A DNA stretch of 64,000 bases from Variovorax sp. PCZ-1. GTDB lineage: Bacteria > Pseudomonadota > Gammaproteobacteria > Burkholderiales > Burkholderiaceae_C. Where the stretch lies: NCBI RefSeq assembly GCF_018413605.1, contig NZ_JAHCDN010000001.1, positions 310,001 to 374,000 on the forward strand, given 5' to 3'. Position numbers and translations under genes: made by a program. Each line of letters begins with the position of its first letter. The stretch's first letter is position 1. Below the pieces are notes generated by a model. That model was not told the DNA's origin. It did no database searches and saw only the letters and a program-made list of their open reading frames with translations. Positions 33,786-41,598 of the stretch are shown piece by piece.

Positions 33786-34151
33786 TCAAATGCGCCACAA
33801 CACCTGGATCGCCCAGCCCGCGCAGCCTACCAAATACACGATGGTGGCGACTTGCAAAATCAGGCGAATGCTCACAGGCTTGATGTAATCCATGTAAATG
33901 TCACGTACGCCGACCCAGACGTGCCAGCACAAGGCGATGATCACAGAGAAGGTGATCACTTTCATCCACTGCGGTGCGAAGATGCCCGCCCAGCTTTCAT
34001 ACGATAGTCCGCCCTTGATCATCAAAAAGCGGATCAACACGAGAACTGTAAAGAGCGCCATCAGCACAGCGGTTGCGCGCTGGGAGAGCCAATCTTTGAA
34101 ACCATAAGATGCACCGACGACGGTGCGCTTGGAGCCGTAATTCACTGCCAT
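33786..34151 (-). CDS. sdhD: Succinate dehydrogenase membrane anchor subunit
   Basis: A 121-residue anchor with three hydrophobic spans. The heme-binding histidine is likely the one in ALCWHVWVGVRDIYMDYIKP, a conserved SdhD block. N-terminal VNYGSKRTVVGASYGFKDWL is typical of betaproteobacteria. It sits 17 bases after sdhC. Confidence 0.93.
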   Translation of the reverse strand: MAVNYGSKRTVVGASYGFKDWLSQRATAVLMALFTVLVLIRFLMIKGGLSYESWAGIFAPQWMKVITFSVIIALCWHVWVGVRDIYMDYIKPVSIRLILQVATIVYLVGCAGWAIQVLWRI

Positions 34152-34168
34152 TTTTATTGTTCCTGAAA

Positions 34169-34609
34169 TTAATACACGCCAAACAGCTTGAGACCCACGG
34201 CGATGGTGAGCAAAGTGCCGCCAATCAAGGTCACCAGAGCAGAAGACTTGCCAAACTCTTTATCGACCTTGTGCCAACCGTCCATGATCAGGTGGCGCAC
34301 ACCAGCAATGAAGTGGTGAAAGTAAGCCCAAATCAAAGCCAGAGCCACGAGCTTCCACATCCAGCCGGGCAGCCCAAGCATGCCGCTTTTGAAAGCAGCG
34401 GTGAACTTGGCATAAGAGAATTCTGATGAGAGGGATGTGTCAAACATCCAAATGATGAAAGGCAAAAGCACAAACATCAAAGCGCCGCTGACGCGATGCA
34501 GGATGGAAACCCAGCCAGCGGGCGGAAGGCGATAGGTCGTTAAATCGGTGAAGGCGTTGATGTTGCGGAACTCGGGCCGCTGCTTCTTTGTGGACACTGC
34601 GTCGGACAT
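34169..34609 (-). CDS. sdhC: Succinate dehydrogenase cytochrome b556 subunit
   Basis: A 146-residue membrane subunit. RPEFRNINAFTDLTTYRLPP, then SILHRVSGALMF marks the SdhC quinone site, and WAYFHHFIAGVRHLIMD carries the heme ligand. The start is the ATG at 34609 (MSDAVSTKKQ). It is the first gene of the operon; its promoter should lie within the 185-base gap it shares with the divergent protease gene. Confidence 0.94.
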   Translation of the reverse strand: MSDAVSTKKQRPEFRNINAFTDLTTYRLPPAGWVSILHRVSGALMFVLLPFIIWMFDTSLSSEFSYAKFTAAFKSGMLGLPGWMWKLVALALIWAYFHHFIAGVRHLIMDGWHKVDKEFGKSSALVTLIGGTLLTIAVGLKLFGVY

Positions 34610-34794
34610 GCTCGTCTTTCTGTGGTTATCTTCTGGCTTGGTAACTCGGTGGTAACTCAAGCCGGCATTGGGTAGATCGACCCATTGCACAACCCAAAAT
34701 TATATTGCTATGCAGCATTGATTTGGATTCGGGGGCTTATTGGGTGCAAATTTTTCCTAGCTGTGCTAACGTACAACTGATCTGAGGTTCTGAC

Positions 34795-35835
34795 ATGCCC
34801 CGTCGCTCCATCTACAGCTCCAAGCCCGCTGAACCGTCTCAGCCGGTGAGCGCCGCTCGGGCGGAACCACAATCTTCCAAGCCATCACGCCTGCAAAAAA
34901 CCCGAGTTTGGCTTACGGCGCACAGCTTGTGGATGGCGGTTTTGCTGCTTTCTTTGGTTTGCGCAGCCCTGGTCTGGCAAATCACCCAGCGCAGTCCACG
35001 GGTATTGACGCAAAAAGACATTGATGCTGCCGTCTTACAAACCTTGCAGAAAAACGTCCTGCCCTCCAAAGCTGCTGAGGCTTATGAAAACGTTCGTCCC
35101 TCCATCGTTCGAGTGGTGAGTTTTGTGAAGAAAAGTCGTTTGGAAGACATGAAGGCCAGTAAGCAAGCCAAAAATGCAGCAAAACCATCGCTCAAGGACA
35201 AAACAGCCAAAAAACCGGGGATGAATGACGACAAAACAGCCAAAGACGAGCCCAAAGACCGATTGGCCCCCGATTTGAAGGCCGAAGACGACGAAGTGGA
35301 ATTCGGCGTAGGCACAGGCGTCGTGATCGTGGACAAAGGCATCATCCTCACCAATTGGCATGTTGTGCAGGGCGCAGACCGCATCAAAATCACCTTCATG
35401 GATGGTTTGGAAGCCGAAGCCGACATCAAAGGCGTTCAAGCTGAAGATGATTTGGCTGTGTTGCAAGCCCGCAAGATCCCAGATGATCTGATCGCTGCGA
35501 CCATGCGCTCCACAGCTGATTTGCGCGAGGGTGATGAAGTGATCGCTGTGGGCTTCCCTTTCGGGATTGGGCCCTCTACATCGGCTGGCATCGTCTCAGG
35601 GCTCAAACGCAGCTTCCGCTCACCTGAAGGCGGTCAGACGATGAAAAACTTGATCCAGTTTGATGCAGCCGCCAACCCCGGCAATTCCGGTGGCCCTTTG
35701 GTCACGATGGATGGCGAAGTAGTCGGCATCGTCACAGCCATCATGAACCCAACACCTGCGCGAACGTTTATTGGCATAGGCTTTGCTGTGCCGATAGAAA
35801 ACGCGGCGAGTGCGGCGGGTATGCCGCCTTTTTAA
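34795..35835 (+). CDS. Membrane-anchored trypsin-like (S1C/HtrA-type) serine protease without PDZ domain
   Basis: A 346-residue protease with one transmembrane anchor (about residues 43-64), a lysine- and acid-rich linker (about 110-162) and a DegP-like protease domain. The triad is H in ILTNWHVVQG, D in AEDDLAVLQ and S in NPGNSGGPLVT. After the protease fold the protein ends at about 20 residues (AVPIENAASAAGMPPF), with no PDZ domain. Substrate delivery must differ from DegP/DegS. It is divergent from sdhC. Confidence 0.87.
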   Translation: MPRRSIYSSKPAEPSQPVSAARAEPQSSKPSRLQKTRVWLTAHSLWMAVLLLSLVCAALVWQITQRSPRVLTQKDIDAAVLQTLQKNVLPSKAAEAYENVRPSIVRVVSFVKKSRLEDMKASKQAKNAAKPSLKDKTAKKPGMNDDKTAKDEPKDRLAPDLKAEDDEVEFGVGTGVVIVDKGIILTNWHVVQGADRIKITFMDGLEAEADIKGVQAEDDLAVLQARKIPDDLIAATMRSTADLREGDEVIAVGFPFGIGPSTSAGIVSGLKRSFRSPEGGQTMKNLIQFDAAANPGNSGGPLVTMDGEVVGIVTAIMNPTPARTFIGIGFAVPIENAASAAGMPPF

Positions 35836-35862
35836 TTGAGGTTTTGTGCAAGTGAAAGAATT

Positions 35863-35955
35863 GAACGCAGAAGACGCAAAAGTTTCGCAAAAGACGCAAA
35901 AAAGTCTTTTGGATTCTTCCGCGAATTTTGCGTAGTTTTTGCGTCTTTTGCGTTC
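35863..35955. repeat. CGCAAAAG-type large inverted repeat (copy 3)
   Basis: Left arm GAACGCAGAAGACGCAAAAG, then TTTCGCAAAAGACGC; right arm GCGTAGTTTTTGCGTCTTTT, then GCGTTC. The loop is small. It lies between the protease stop and the MoxR start, and could serve as terminator or processing hairpin for the protease mRNA. Confidence 0.8.
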
Positions 35956-36001
35956 TATTTTTAAGATCGCTCAAGCATTCGACTACAGAAAGAATCCGGA
36001 T

Positions 36002-37018
36002 ATGAGTGATGCATCCAAACTAGACCAACAAACCGCCGAGCTGATGGAGCAGATTCTTTATGAGGTCAAGCGCGTTGTAGTTGGCCAAGATCGCCTGCTC
36101 GAGCGCATGATGGTCGCGTTACTCGCGCAAGGGCATTTACTCGTGGAAGGCGTGCCGGGGCTGGCGAAGACACTCACGGTGAAAACACTTGCAGAAACCA
36201 TTGGCGGCAAGTTCAAGCGCATTCAATTCACACCTGATCTCGTGCCGTCAGACCTCGTAGGCACGCGGGTGTACAACCAAGCCAGTGGTCAGTTCTCCAC
36301 ATCGCTCGGCCCAGTGTTTGCCAACCTGCTGCTCGCTGACGAGATCAACCGCGCTCCCGCCAAAGTGCAAAGCGCTTTACTGGAAGTGATGCAAGAGCGG
36401 CAAGTGACGATTGCGGGCGAGACGCACAAAGTACCCAGCCCCTTCCTCGTGATGGCCACGCAAAACCCGATTGAGACGGAAGGCACCTATCCATTGCCCG
36501 AGGCGCAAGTCGATCGTTTCATGATGAAAGTGATGGTCGATTACCCGAGCGATGAAGAAGAGCGCGTGATTGTGGATCGCGTGACTGGCCCTGCGGTCAA
36601 AGTGCGCGAAGTAGCGACGCTGGAGCAACTGGCTGCGCTGCAAAAGCAATGCCGTGAGGTGTATGTCGATCCTTCTCTTGTTGAATACGCCGTGAAGATC
36701 GTCACCTGCACACGTACCCCAGAAAAGCATGGCTTGAAAGACATGCGCGCGCAAATCACCTATGGCGCAAGCCCACGCGCCACCATTGGCCTCACAGAAG
36801 GCGCAAGAGCGCTCGCGCTCATGCGTGGCCGCCGTTACGCGCTGCCAGAAGACATGACCGATCTCGTGCCCGAAGTGCTTCGCCATCGCGTGGTGCTCTC
36901 CTATGACGCGCTCTCTGCCGGCCTTACACCCGATGCCCTGATTGCACAAATCATGCAAGCGATTCCTGCGCCCCCCAAGCCGCTGAAGCACATCGACGAT
37001 GAAAAACTGGCTGCGTAA
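36002..37018 (+). CDS. MoxR-family AAA+ ATPase
   Basis: A 338-residue MoxR ATPase, a chaperone-like remodeller that works with VWA partners. Walker A EGVPGLAKT, Walker B LLADEINRAP, sensor 1 MATQNPIE and the C-terminal lid (ASPRATIGL) are present. The ATG at 36002 (MSDASKLDQQ) fits the family. It begins a three-gene operon; its end overlaps the DUF58 gene by 20 bases. Confidence 0.93.
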   Translation: MSDASKLDQQTAELMEQILYEVKRVVVGQDRLLERMMVALLAQGHLLVEGVPGLAKTLTVKTLAETIGGKFKRIQFTPDLVPSDLVGTRVYNQASGQFSTSLGPVFANLLLADEINRAPAKVQSALLEVMQERQVTIAGETHKVPSPFLVMATQNPIETEGTYPLPEAQVDRFMMKVMVDYPSDEEERVIVDRVTGPAVKVREVATLEQLAALQKQCREVYVDPSLVEYAVKIVTCTRTPEKHGLKDMRAQITYGASPRATIGLTEGARALALMRGRRYALPEDMTDLVPEVLRHRVVLSYDALSAGLTPDALIAQIMQAIPAPPKPLKHIDDEKLAA

Positions 37019-38000
37019 GACCTTCTCTTTGACTCCTCTAGCGGTTGTTGAAGAACCGTTGGCTGAACCTGCCTTGAAGGGCGGCGCAGAGGCTTTGCTC
37101 AAGCGTTTAGAGTGGACAACGATTCGCCGCTTAGACGGCGTGCTGCAAGGCGATTACAAAACTCTCTTTCGCGGTGCAGGTCTAGATTTCGCTGATCTGC
37201 GCGAATACCAAGCGCACGACGATGTACGCCACATCGATTGGAATGTCACTGCCCGCACCAACACACCACATGTGCGCGTCTTTACCGAAGACCGCGAGAT
37301 GGCCGCATGGTTTGTCATGGACTTGAGCGCTTCTGTAGATTTTGGCTCGGGGGCAAGGCGCAAGAGAGATGTGTGCAATGAGCTAGCTGTTTCTCTCGCT
37401 CGTGTACTCACAGGTCATGGCAATCGCGTTGGCGCATTGCTCTATGGTGGTGGAGACAGCACTGGGGTGAGCAAAATGCTACCCACCGGCTCAGGTCGCA
37501 GGCATGTGTTACATCTGGCGCATGAGCTGCTCGCGCATCGCGCGAAGATCGGCAGCCAAGAAACCCAGCTCACCCATCTGCTCGATGCTGCTGCACATGT
37601 GATCAAACGGCGCAGCACCGTCTTCGTCATCTCCGATTTTTTCAGCGCACCAGGCTGGGACAAGCCTTTGCAGCAACTCGCTCGCCGCCATGACGTGGTG
37701 GCCGTGCGCCTCACTGATCCGCTCGAATTGCAATTGCCTGATATGGGCATGATCACTCTGCGTGATGCCGAAACGGGCGAGACGCAATTGATTGATTGCA
37801 ACCCCAAATTCCGCCGTCGCTTTGCTGAAATTTCCGCTGAGAAAGAAACGCAGTTGCGTGAAGGTCTAGCTCTTGCAGGTGTCGACACGCTGGAAATTTC
37901 CACGGAAAACGATCTTGCGGATGCCATCATTCGCTTCTGCGCACTGCGTCGTAGAAAAAGCCGTCGCTTTGCCGCACCCTCATCTCAAAAGGTAGCCTGA
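36999..38000 (+). CDS. DUF58 domain protein
   Basis: A 333-residue DUF58 protein, the usual partner of MoxR ATPases. The hallmark FRGAGLDFADLREYQAHDDVR, then HIDWNVTARTNTPHVRVFTEDRE is intact, followed by the VWA-like fold with FVMDLSASVDFG. No transmembrane segment is seen. It begins within the 3' end of moxR and stops 2 bases before the VWA gene, so all three are coupled. Confidence 0.92.
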   Translation: MKNWLRKTFSLTPLAVVEEPLAEPALKGGAEALLKRLEWTTIRRLDGVLQGDYKTLFRGAGLDFADLREYQAHDDVRHIDWNVTARTNTPHVRVFTEDREMAAWFVMDLSASVDFGSGARRKRDVCNELAVSLARVLTGHGNRVGALLYGGGDSTGVSKMLPTGSGRRHVLHLAHELLAHRAKIGSQETQLTHLLDAAAHVIKRRSTVFVISDFFSAPGWDKPLQQLARRHDVVAVRLTDPLELQLPDMGMITLRDAETGETQLIDCNPKFRRRFAEISAEKETQLREGLALAGVDTLEISTENDLADAIIRFCALRRRKSRRFAAPSSQKVA

Positions 38001-38002
38001 AA

Positions 38003-39067
38003 ATGAACATCCCAGGCGTGAATTTCCTCTGGCCAGAATTTCTCTGGTTGCTTTTGCTGCTGCCCGTGCTTGTGCTCTGGTACATGTGGCTCTTGAAGCG
38101 TCGCAAAAAAATGGCCGCGAGCTTTTCCTCGCTCTCCATCATCAAGCAAGCTGCGGCTGGCCAAGCCTCTTGGCGCAGGCATGTACCACCCGCGCTTTTT
38201 CTGCTGGCACTCGGTGCGATGTTGATTGCCGCATCTCGCCCCATGGCCGTGATCACCTTGCCATCCAATCAAAAGACCATCATCTTGGCGTTGGATGTGA
38301 GCGGCAGCATGCGTGCCACCGATATTCAGCCCACGCGCTTTATTGCGATGCAGGCCGCTGCGAAGAAGTTTTTGGAAACGCTGCCACGTGAAGTGAAAGT
38401 CGGCATCGTGGCCTTCGCAGGCGCAGCCCAAGTGGCGCAGTACCCCACGCTCAACCGCGAAGATTTAGTACAAGCCATTGATCGCTTCCAAATGCAACGT
38501 GGCACCGCCACGGGCAATGCCATCGTGATTTCTCTAGCTACCATTTTTCCGGATGCGGGCATTGAGCTCGCGCAAATGGGCACAGCGGGTATGGGTGGTA
38601 ATCGACCCATGGGGCGCTCGTTGAATGAGCCCCCAAAGGAAAAGAAAGAGCATGTGCCCGTGCCTCCCGGCTCCTATAACTCCGCAGCCGTGATCATGCT
38701 CACCGATGGTCAGCGCACCACGGGTGTTGATCCGATGGAAGCTTCCAAAATGGCCGCTGATCGCGGCGTACGTGTCTATACCGTTGGTGTAGGCACAGTG
38801 GATGGCGAGACGATTGGCTTCGAGGGCTGGAGCATGCGTGTGCGCTTGGACGAAGAGACTTTGAAAGCAGTGGCCAGCCGCACAGCCGCTGATTATTTCT
38901 ACGCAGGCAGTGCGACGGATTTGACCAAGGTGTACGAAAAGCTGTCTTCCCGAATTTCTACCGAGAAGAAGGAGACGGAGATTTCTGGTCTCTTGGCTTT
39001 GCTTGCGGCGATGTTGACGGTGATCTCGGCATCACTTTCTGTGCTTTGGTTTAATCGGGTGATGTGA
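38003..39067 (+). CDS. VWA-domain membrane protein (BatA-like)
   Basis: A 354-residue protein with two N-terminal membrane spans (FLWPEFLWLLLLLPVLVLWY, and about residues 57-75), a periplasmic von Willebrand A domain with MIDAS residues in ALDVSGSMRATD and MLTDGQRTTG, and a C-terminal span. It resembles BatA of aerotolerance-type operons. The BatB, TPR and DUF4381 genes of larger clusters are missing. The target of this minimal MoxR-DUF58-VWA set is unknown. Confidence 0.9.
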   Translation: MNIPGVNFLWPEFLWLLLLLPVLVLWYMWLLKRRKKMAASFSSLSIIKQAAAGQASWRRHVPPALFLLALGAMLIAASRPMAVITLPSNQKTIILALDVSGSMRATDIQPTRFIAMQAAAKKFLETLPREVKVGIVAFAGAAQVAQYPTLNREDLVQAIDRFQMQRGTATGNAIVISLATIFPDAGIELAQMGTAGMGGNRPMGRSLNEPPKEKKEHVPVPPGSYNSAAVIMLTDGQRTTGVDPMEASKMAADRGVRVYTVGVGTVDGETIGFEGWSMRVRLDEETLKAVASRTAADYFYAGSATDLTKVYEKLSSRISTEKKETEISGLLALLAAMLTVISASLSVLWFNRVM

Positions 39068-39107
39068 CGGTTGCTGCGGCCTGTGCTGCTGTGCCCGCCA
39101 CCGCCAC

Positions 39108-39211
39108 AGCGCATGCACCTCCGAACGCGCCCCCAGCGGCGATGAGTATGGTTTACCTCCAGCAAATTGGTATCTCCGCCTCCTCCTTTACCTCACTGCG
39201 GTACATGCGCT
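39108..39211 (-). repeat. Hairpin element C (first of pair 2)
   Basis: Twelve-base arms, AGCGCATGCACC (39108-39119) and GGTACATGCGCT (39200-39211), pair at 11 of 12 positions, with a G-T at the other. On the minus strand the core reads CCGCAGTGAGGTAAAGGAGG then AGGCGGAGATACC, clearly related to elements A, B and D. It starts 40 bases after the VWA gene stop. Confidence 0.78.
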
Positions 39212-39303
39212 ATGTCGATGGCTGCGAATGAAAGCAGCTATTTTTTTAAGCGCTGTGGCGCAAATGAAATGGCTTTTTCAATGAGAGCCGATTCGCTCGC
39301 AAG

Positions 39304-39422
39304 ATCGTGCTGCCTGTGCGTTTTGCGGAGGTAAAGGAGGAGGCGGCGAAACCTACCTGCCGAAGAAAAATATGACTAAACGCCGCCGGGGGACACGTAG
39401 CAAAACGCACAGGCAGCGCGAT
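39304..39422 (+). repeat. Hairpin element D (second of pair 2)
   Basis: The arms at 39304-39326 and 39400-39422 pair at 22 of 23 positions; the left arm contains GCTGCCTGTGCGTTTTGC. Inside is a nested 7-bp stem GGCGGCG/CGCCGCC and the core GGAGGTAAAGGAGGAGGCGG shared with C. It is oriented opposite to C across a 92-base spacer, repeating the layout of pair 1. Confidence 0.85.
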
Positions 39423-39456
39423 TCACCCTAACAAGCGTGATCAACGAATCTTGAAA

Positions 39457-41094
39457 TTACAAACCATCCAAGTCAGACAACATCTCCTTAGCACGAGCCC
39501 TGAGAGCCTTACGTTCATCATCCGTCATCCGCTGCAAATTCTTAACCATCAATGCCGTTCGCGGATTACCAGCAAACTCTTTCTCATGCACATCCAAGAA
39601 ATTCCAATACAGCACCGTCATTGGGCAAGCGTCTTGGCCAGTGCGCACCTCGGGTGAATACGCGCAGCCTTGGCAATAGTTACTCATGCGCTTCACATAC
39701 GCACCGCTGGCTACATACGGCTTGCTCGTGAAGCGTCCGCCGTTGGCAAAGAGCGCCATGCCTGCGGTATTCGGCAGCTCCACCCATTCCACGGCATCGA
39801 CATAGACTGCCAAATACCAATCACACAAAGCTTGCGGCTTGATTTGCGCCGTGACGCCAAACATACCGGTGATCATCAAGCGCTGGATGTGATGTGAGTA
39901 GCCGTTTTGTAGCGTCTGCTCAATACTGTTTTTCATACAGTTCATCTGGGTGTTGCCAGTCCAATACCATTTGGGCAGCGCATTTTGATGATCGTAAAAG
40001 TTGTCTTTGGCAAGCTGGGGCATGTCCAGAAAATACACCCCTCGCATGAACTCGCGCCAGCCGAGGATTTGACGAATGAAGCCTTCTGCACTCGGGAGAT
40101 CCACCTTGCCAGATCGGTAGCATTTCTCAGCAGCTTGAATGACTTCGAGCGGATGGAGCAGCTTGAGATTCAGTGATGAAGAGAGCAAAGAATGCCAGCC
40201 AAAATCCAGATGTGTCCACATCGCGTCTTGATGCGGGCCAAAGAAGGGCAGGCGCAGCTTGATGAAATCATCGAGGGCTTGGAGGGCTTGTTCGCGTGTG
40301 ACGGGCCAGTTGAATGTGTCTAAATTGCCAGGATGATCTGCAAACTGCTTGTTCACCAGCTTGATCACATCTTGGGTGATGGCATCATGTTTGTATTCGC
40401 GTACTGCAGGCACACCTTGTGGCCCACTTTTGCCGAAACTCTTGCGATTGTCTGCATCAAAATTCCATTGCCCACCCTCTGGCTCGGCGCTGCCCTTTTT
40501 GCCTGCCATCAAGATGTGATGCTTCTTGCGCATCACTCGGTAGAAAAATTCCATGCGCAGCGTCGTGCTCTTACCTGCCCATTGGCGAAATTCGGAGAGA
40601 TCGCAGAGGAAGTGTGTATCTGGCAGCCATTGCATGGATTTTTTTAAGCGATTTATGCTGTTTGCCGGCACAGAATCTGCGCGAAATGCTATTAAATGCA
40701 TAGTATCGTCAAGTTGCTGTCTGACCCGCCAATCCCCAGGTTCTACAGCAATCACAGCTTGTGGTGAGTACGTTTTGATCACAGCCTGCAGTCCGTCAGC
40801 GAGACTGACATCCGCTTCTTTATCCAGTTGCCGATAAATCACTGGCCAGCCTCGGTCTTCCAAGTCTTTCGCAAAATGGCGCATCGCAGAGAGAAAGAGC
40901 GCTGTGCGAATCTTGTGGCTCCATACATGGGTCGATTCTTCTCGCGCTTCAATCATGAGCACTGCATCTTGCTTGGGATCAAAATCTACAAAAGCAGAAG
41001 ATTCGCGATCGAGTTGATCGCCCAGAATCAAGACGAGATGGCGAACTGTTTTTGGAATTTTCATGTCGGGATTGTGCGCATCATGCAAAGCCAT
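39457..41094 (-). CDS. FeS-containing photolyase-related protein (PhrB/CryPro type), with repeat insert
   Basis: A 545-residue member of the FeS bacterial cryptochrome/photolyase group, which repairs UV (6-4) photoproducts or senses light using FAD and a [4Fe-4S] cluster. The N-terminal RHLVLILGDQLDRESSAF is the antenna domain start. The FAD region includes FIRQILGWREFMRGVY. Cluster cysteines are in TQMNCMKN and NYCQGCAYSPE through DACPMTV. The segment TMHLIAFRADSVPA (about residues 130-143) is a dispersed-repeat insert between antenna and FAD domains. The start is uncertain: ATG 41064 (MKIPKTVRHL) is also good. Confidence 0.87.
   Translation of the reverse strand: MALHDAHNPDMKIPKTVRHLVLILGDQLDRESSAFVDFDPKQDAVLMIEAREESTHVWSHKIRTALFLSAMRHFAKDLEDRGWPVIYRQLDKEADVSLADGLQAVIKTYSPQAVIAVEPGDWRVRQQLDDTMHLIAFRADSVPANSINRLKKSMQWLPDTHFLCDLSEFRQWAGKSTTLRMEFFYRVMRKKHHILMAGKKGSAEPEGGQWNFDADNRKSFGKSGPQGVPAVREYKHDAITQDVIKLVNKQFADHPGNLDTFNWPVTREQALQALDDFIKLRLPFFGPHQDAMWTHLDFGWHSLLSSSLNLKLLHPLEVIQAAEKCYRSGKVDLPSAEGFIRQILGWREFMRGVYFLDMPQLAKDNFYDHQNALPKWYWTGNTQMNCMKNSIEQTLQNGYSHHIQRLMITGMFGVTAQIKPQALCDWYLAVYVDAVEWVELPNTAGMALFANGGRFTSKPYVASGAYVKRMSNYCQGCAYSPEVRTGQDACPMTVLYWNFLDVHEKEFAGNPRTALMVKNLQRMTDDERKALRARAKEMLSDLDGL
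40636..40706 (+). repeat. Dispersed repeat, copy in photolyase gene
   Basis: TTGCCGGCACAGAATCTGCG, then CGAAATGCTATTAAATGCAT, then AGTA, with the TTTTTTTAAGCG flank. Read on the coding (minus) strand it is in frame and encodes TMHLIAFRADSVPANS. Confidence 0.88.
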
Positions 41095-41117
41095 TGCAGC
41101 ATGCTAGGATTTGATCC

Positions 41118-41597
41118 ATGACCAGCGCTGCAAACCGAGACCCTGTGAATGCCTACATCGCTCTGGGCGCAAATTTAGGCGATGCGCAGCGAAGTGTGCA
41201 AGATGCGATGCAACAGATCGCGCAGTTACCCCAAACGCAATTGCTCTCCTGCTCATCGCTGTATCGCACCGCACCGATTGAAAGCAGTGGGGGTGACTAC
41301 ATCAATGCAGTTGTGAAGGTTTTATGCAATTTGCCGGCATATTCATTGCTCACCATGCTACAAAAAATAGAGCATGAGGCTGGACGTGAAAGACCGTATC
41401 GCAATGCTCCGCGCAGCTTGGATTTGGATCTTCTGCTGTATGGCAGTGCTCGCATCGACAGCGAAAAACTGAGCGTGCCGCATCCACGAATGCGAGACAG
41501 AGCCTTTGTATTGCTGCCTTTGCAAGAGATCGCGCCAGAATTGGTCTCACGCGCTGATCTGCTGCGTGTGGCCGATCAGCGCATCACGCGATTGTGA
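41118..41597 (+). CDS. folK: 2-amino-4-hydroxy-6-hydroxymethyldihydropteridine diphosphokinase
   Basis: A 159-residue HPPK adding pyrophosphate to the pterin in folate synthesis. The family motifs AYIALGANLGDAQRSVQDA, RTAPIES, the ATP/Mg block RNAPRSLDLDLLLYG and PHPRMRDRAFVLLPL are all present. The segment LPAYSLLTMLQKIEH overlaps a decayed match to the dispersed repeat (41332-41376), though it also fits the normal HPPK helix at this place. It is divergent from the photolyase gene and has no fol neighbour. Confidence 0.94.
   Translation: MTSAANRDPVNAYIALGANLGDAQRSVQDAMQQIAQLPQTQLLSCSSLYRTAPIESSGGDYINAVVKVLCNLPAYSLLTMLQKIEHEAGRERPYRNAPRSLDLDLLLYGSARIDSEKLSVPHPRMRDRAFVLLPLQEIAPELVSRADLLRVADQRITRL
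41332..41376 (+). repeat. Possible decayed dispersed repeat in folK
   Basis: GCCGGCATATTCATTGCTC, then ACCATGCTACAAAAAATAG resembles the consensus at both ends but differs in the middle. It could be an old copy or chance, because ordinary HPPK proteins have a helix of similar composition here. Confidence 0.4.
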
Positions 41598-41598
41598 T

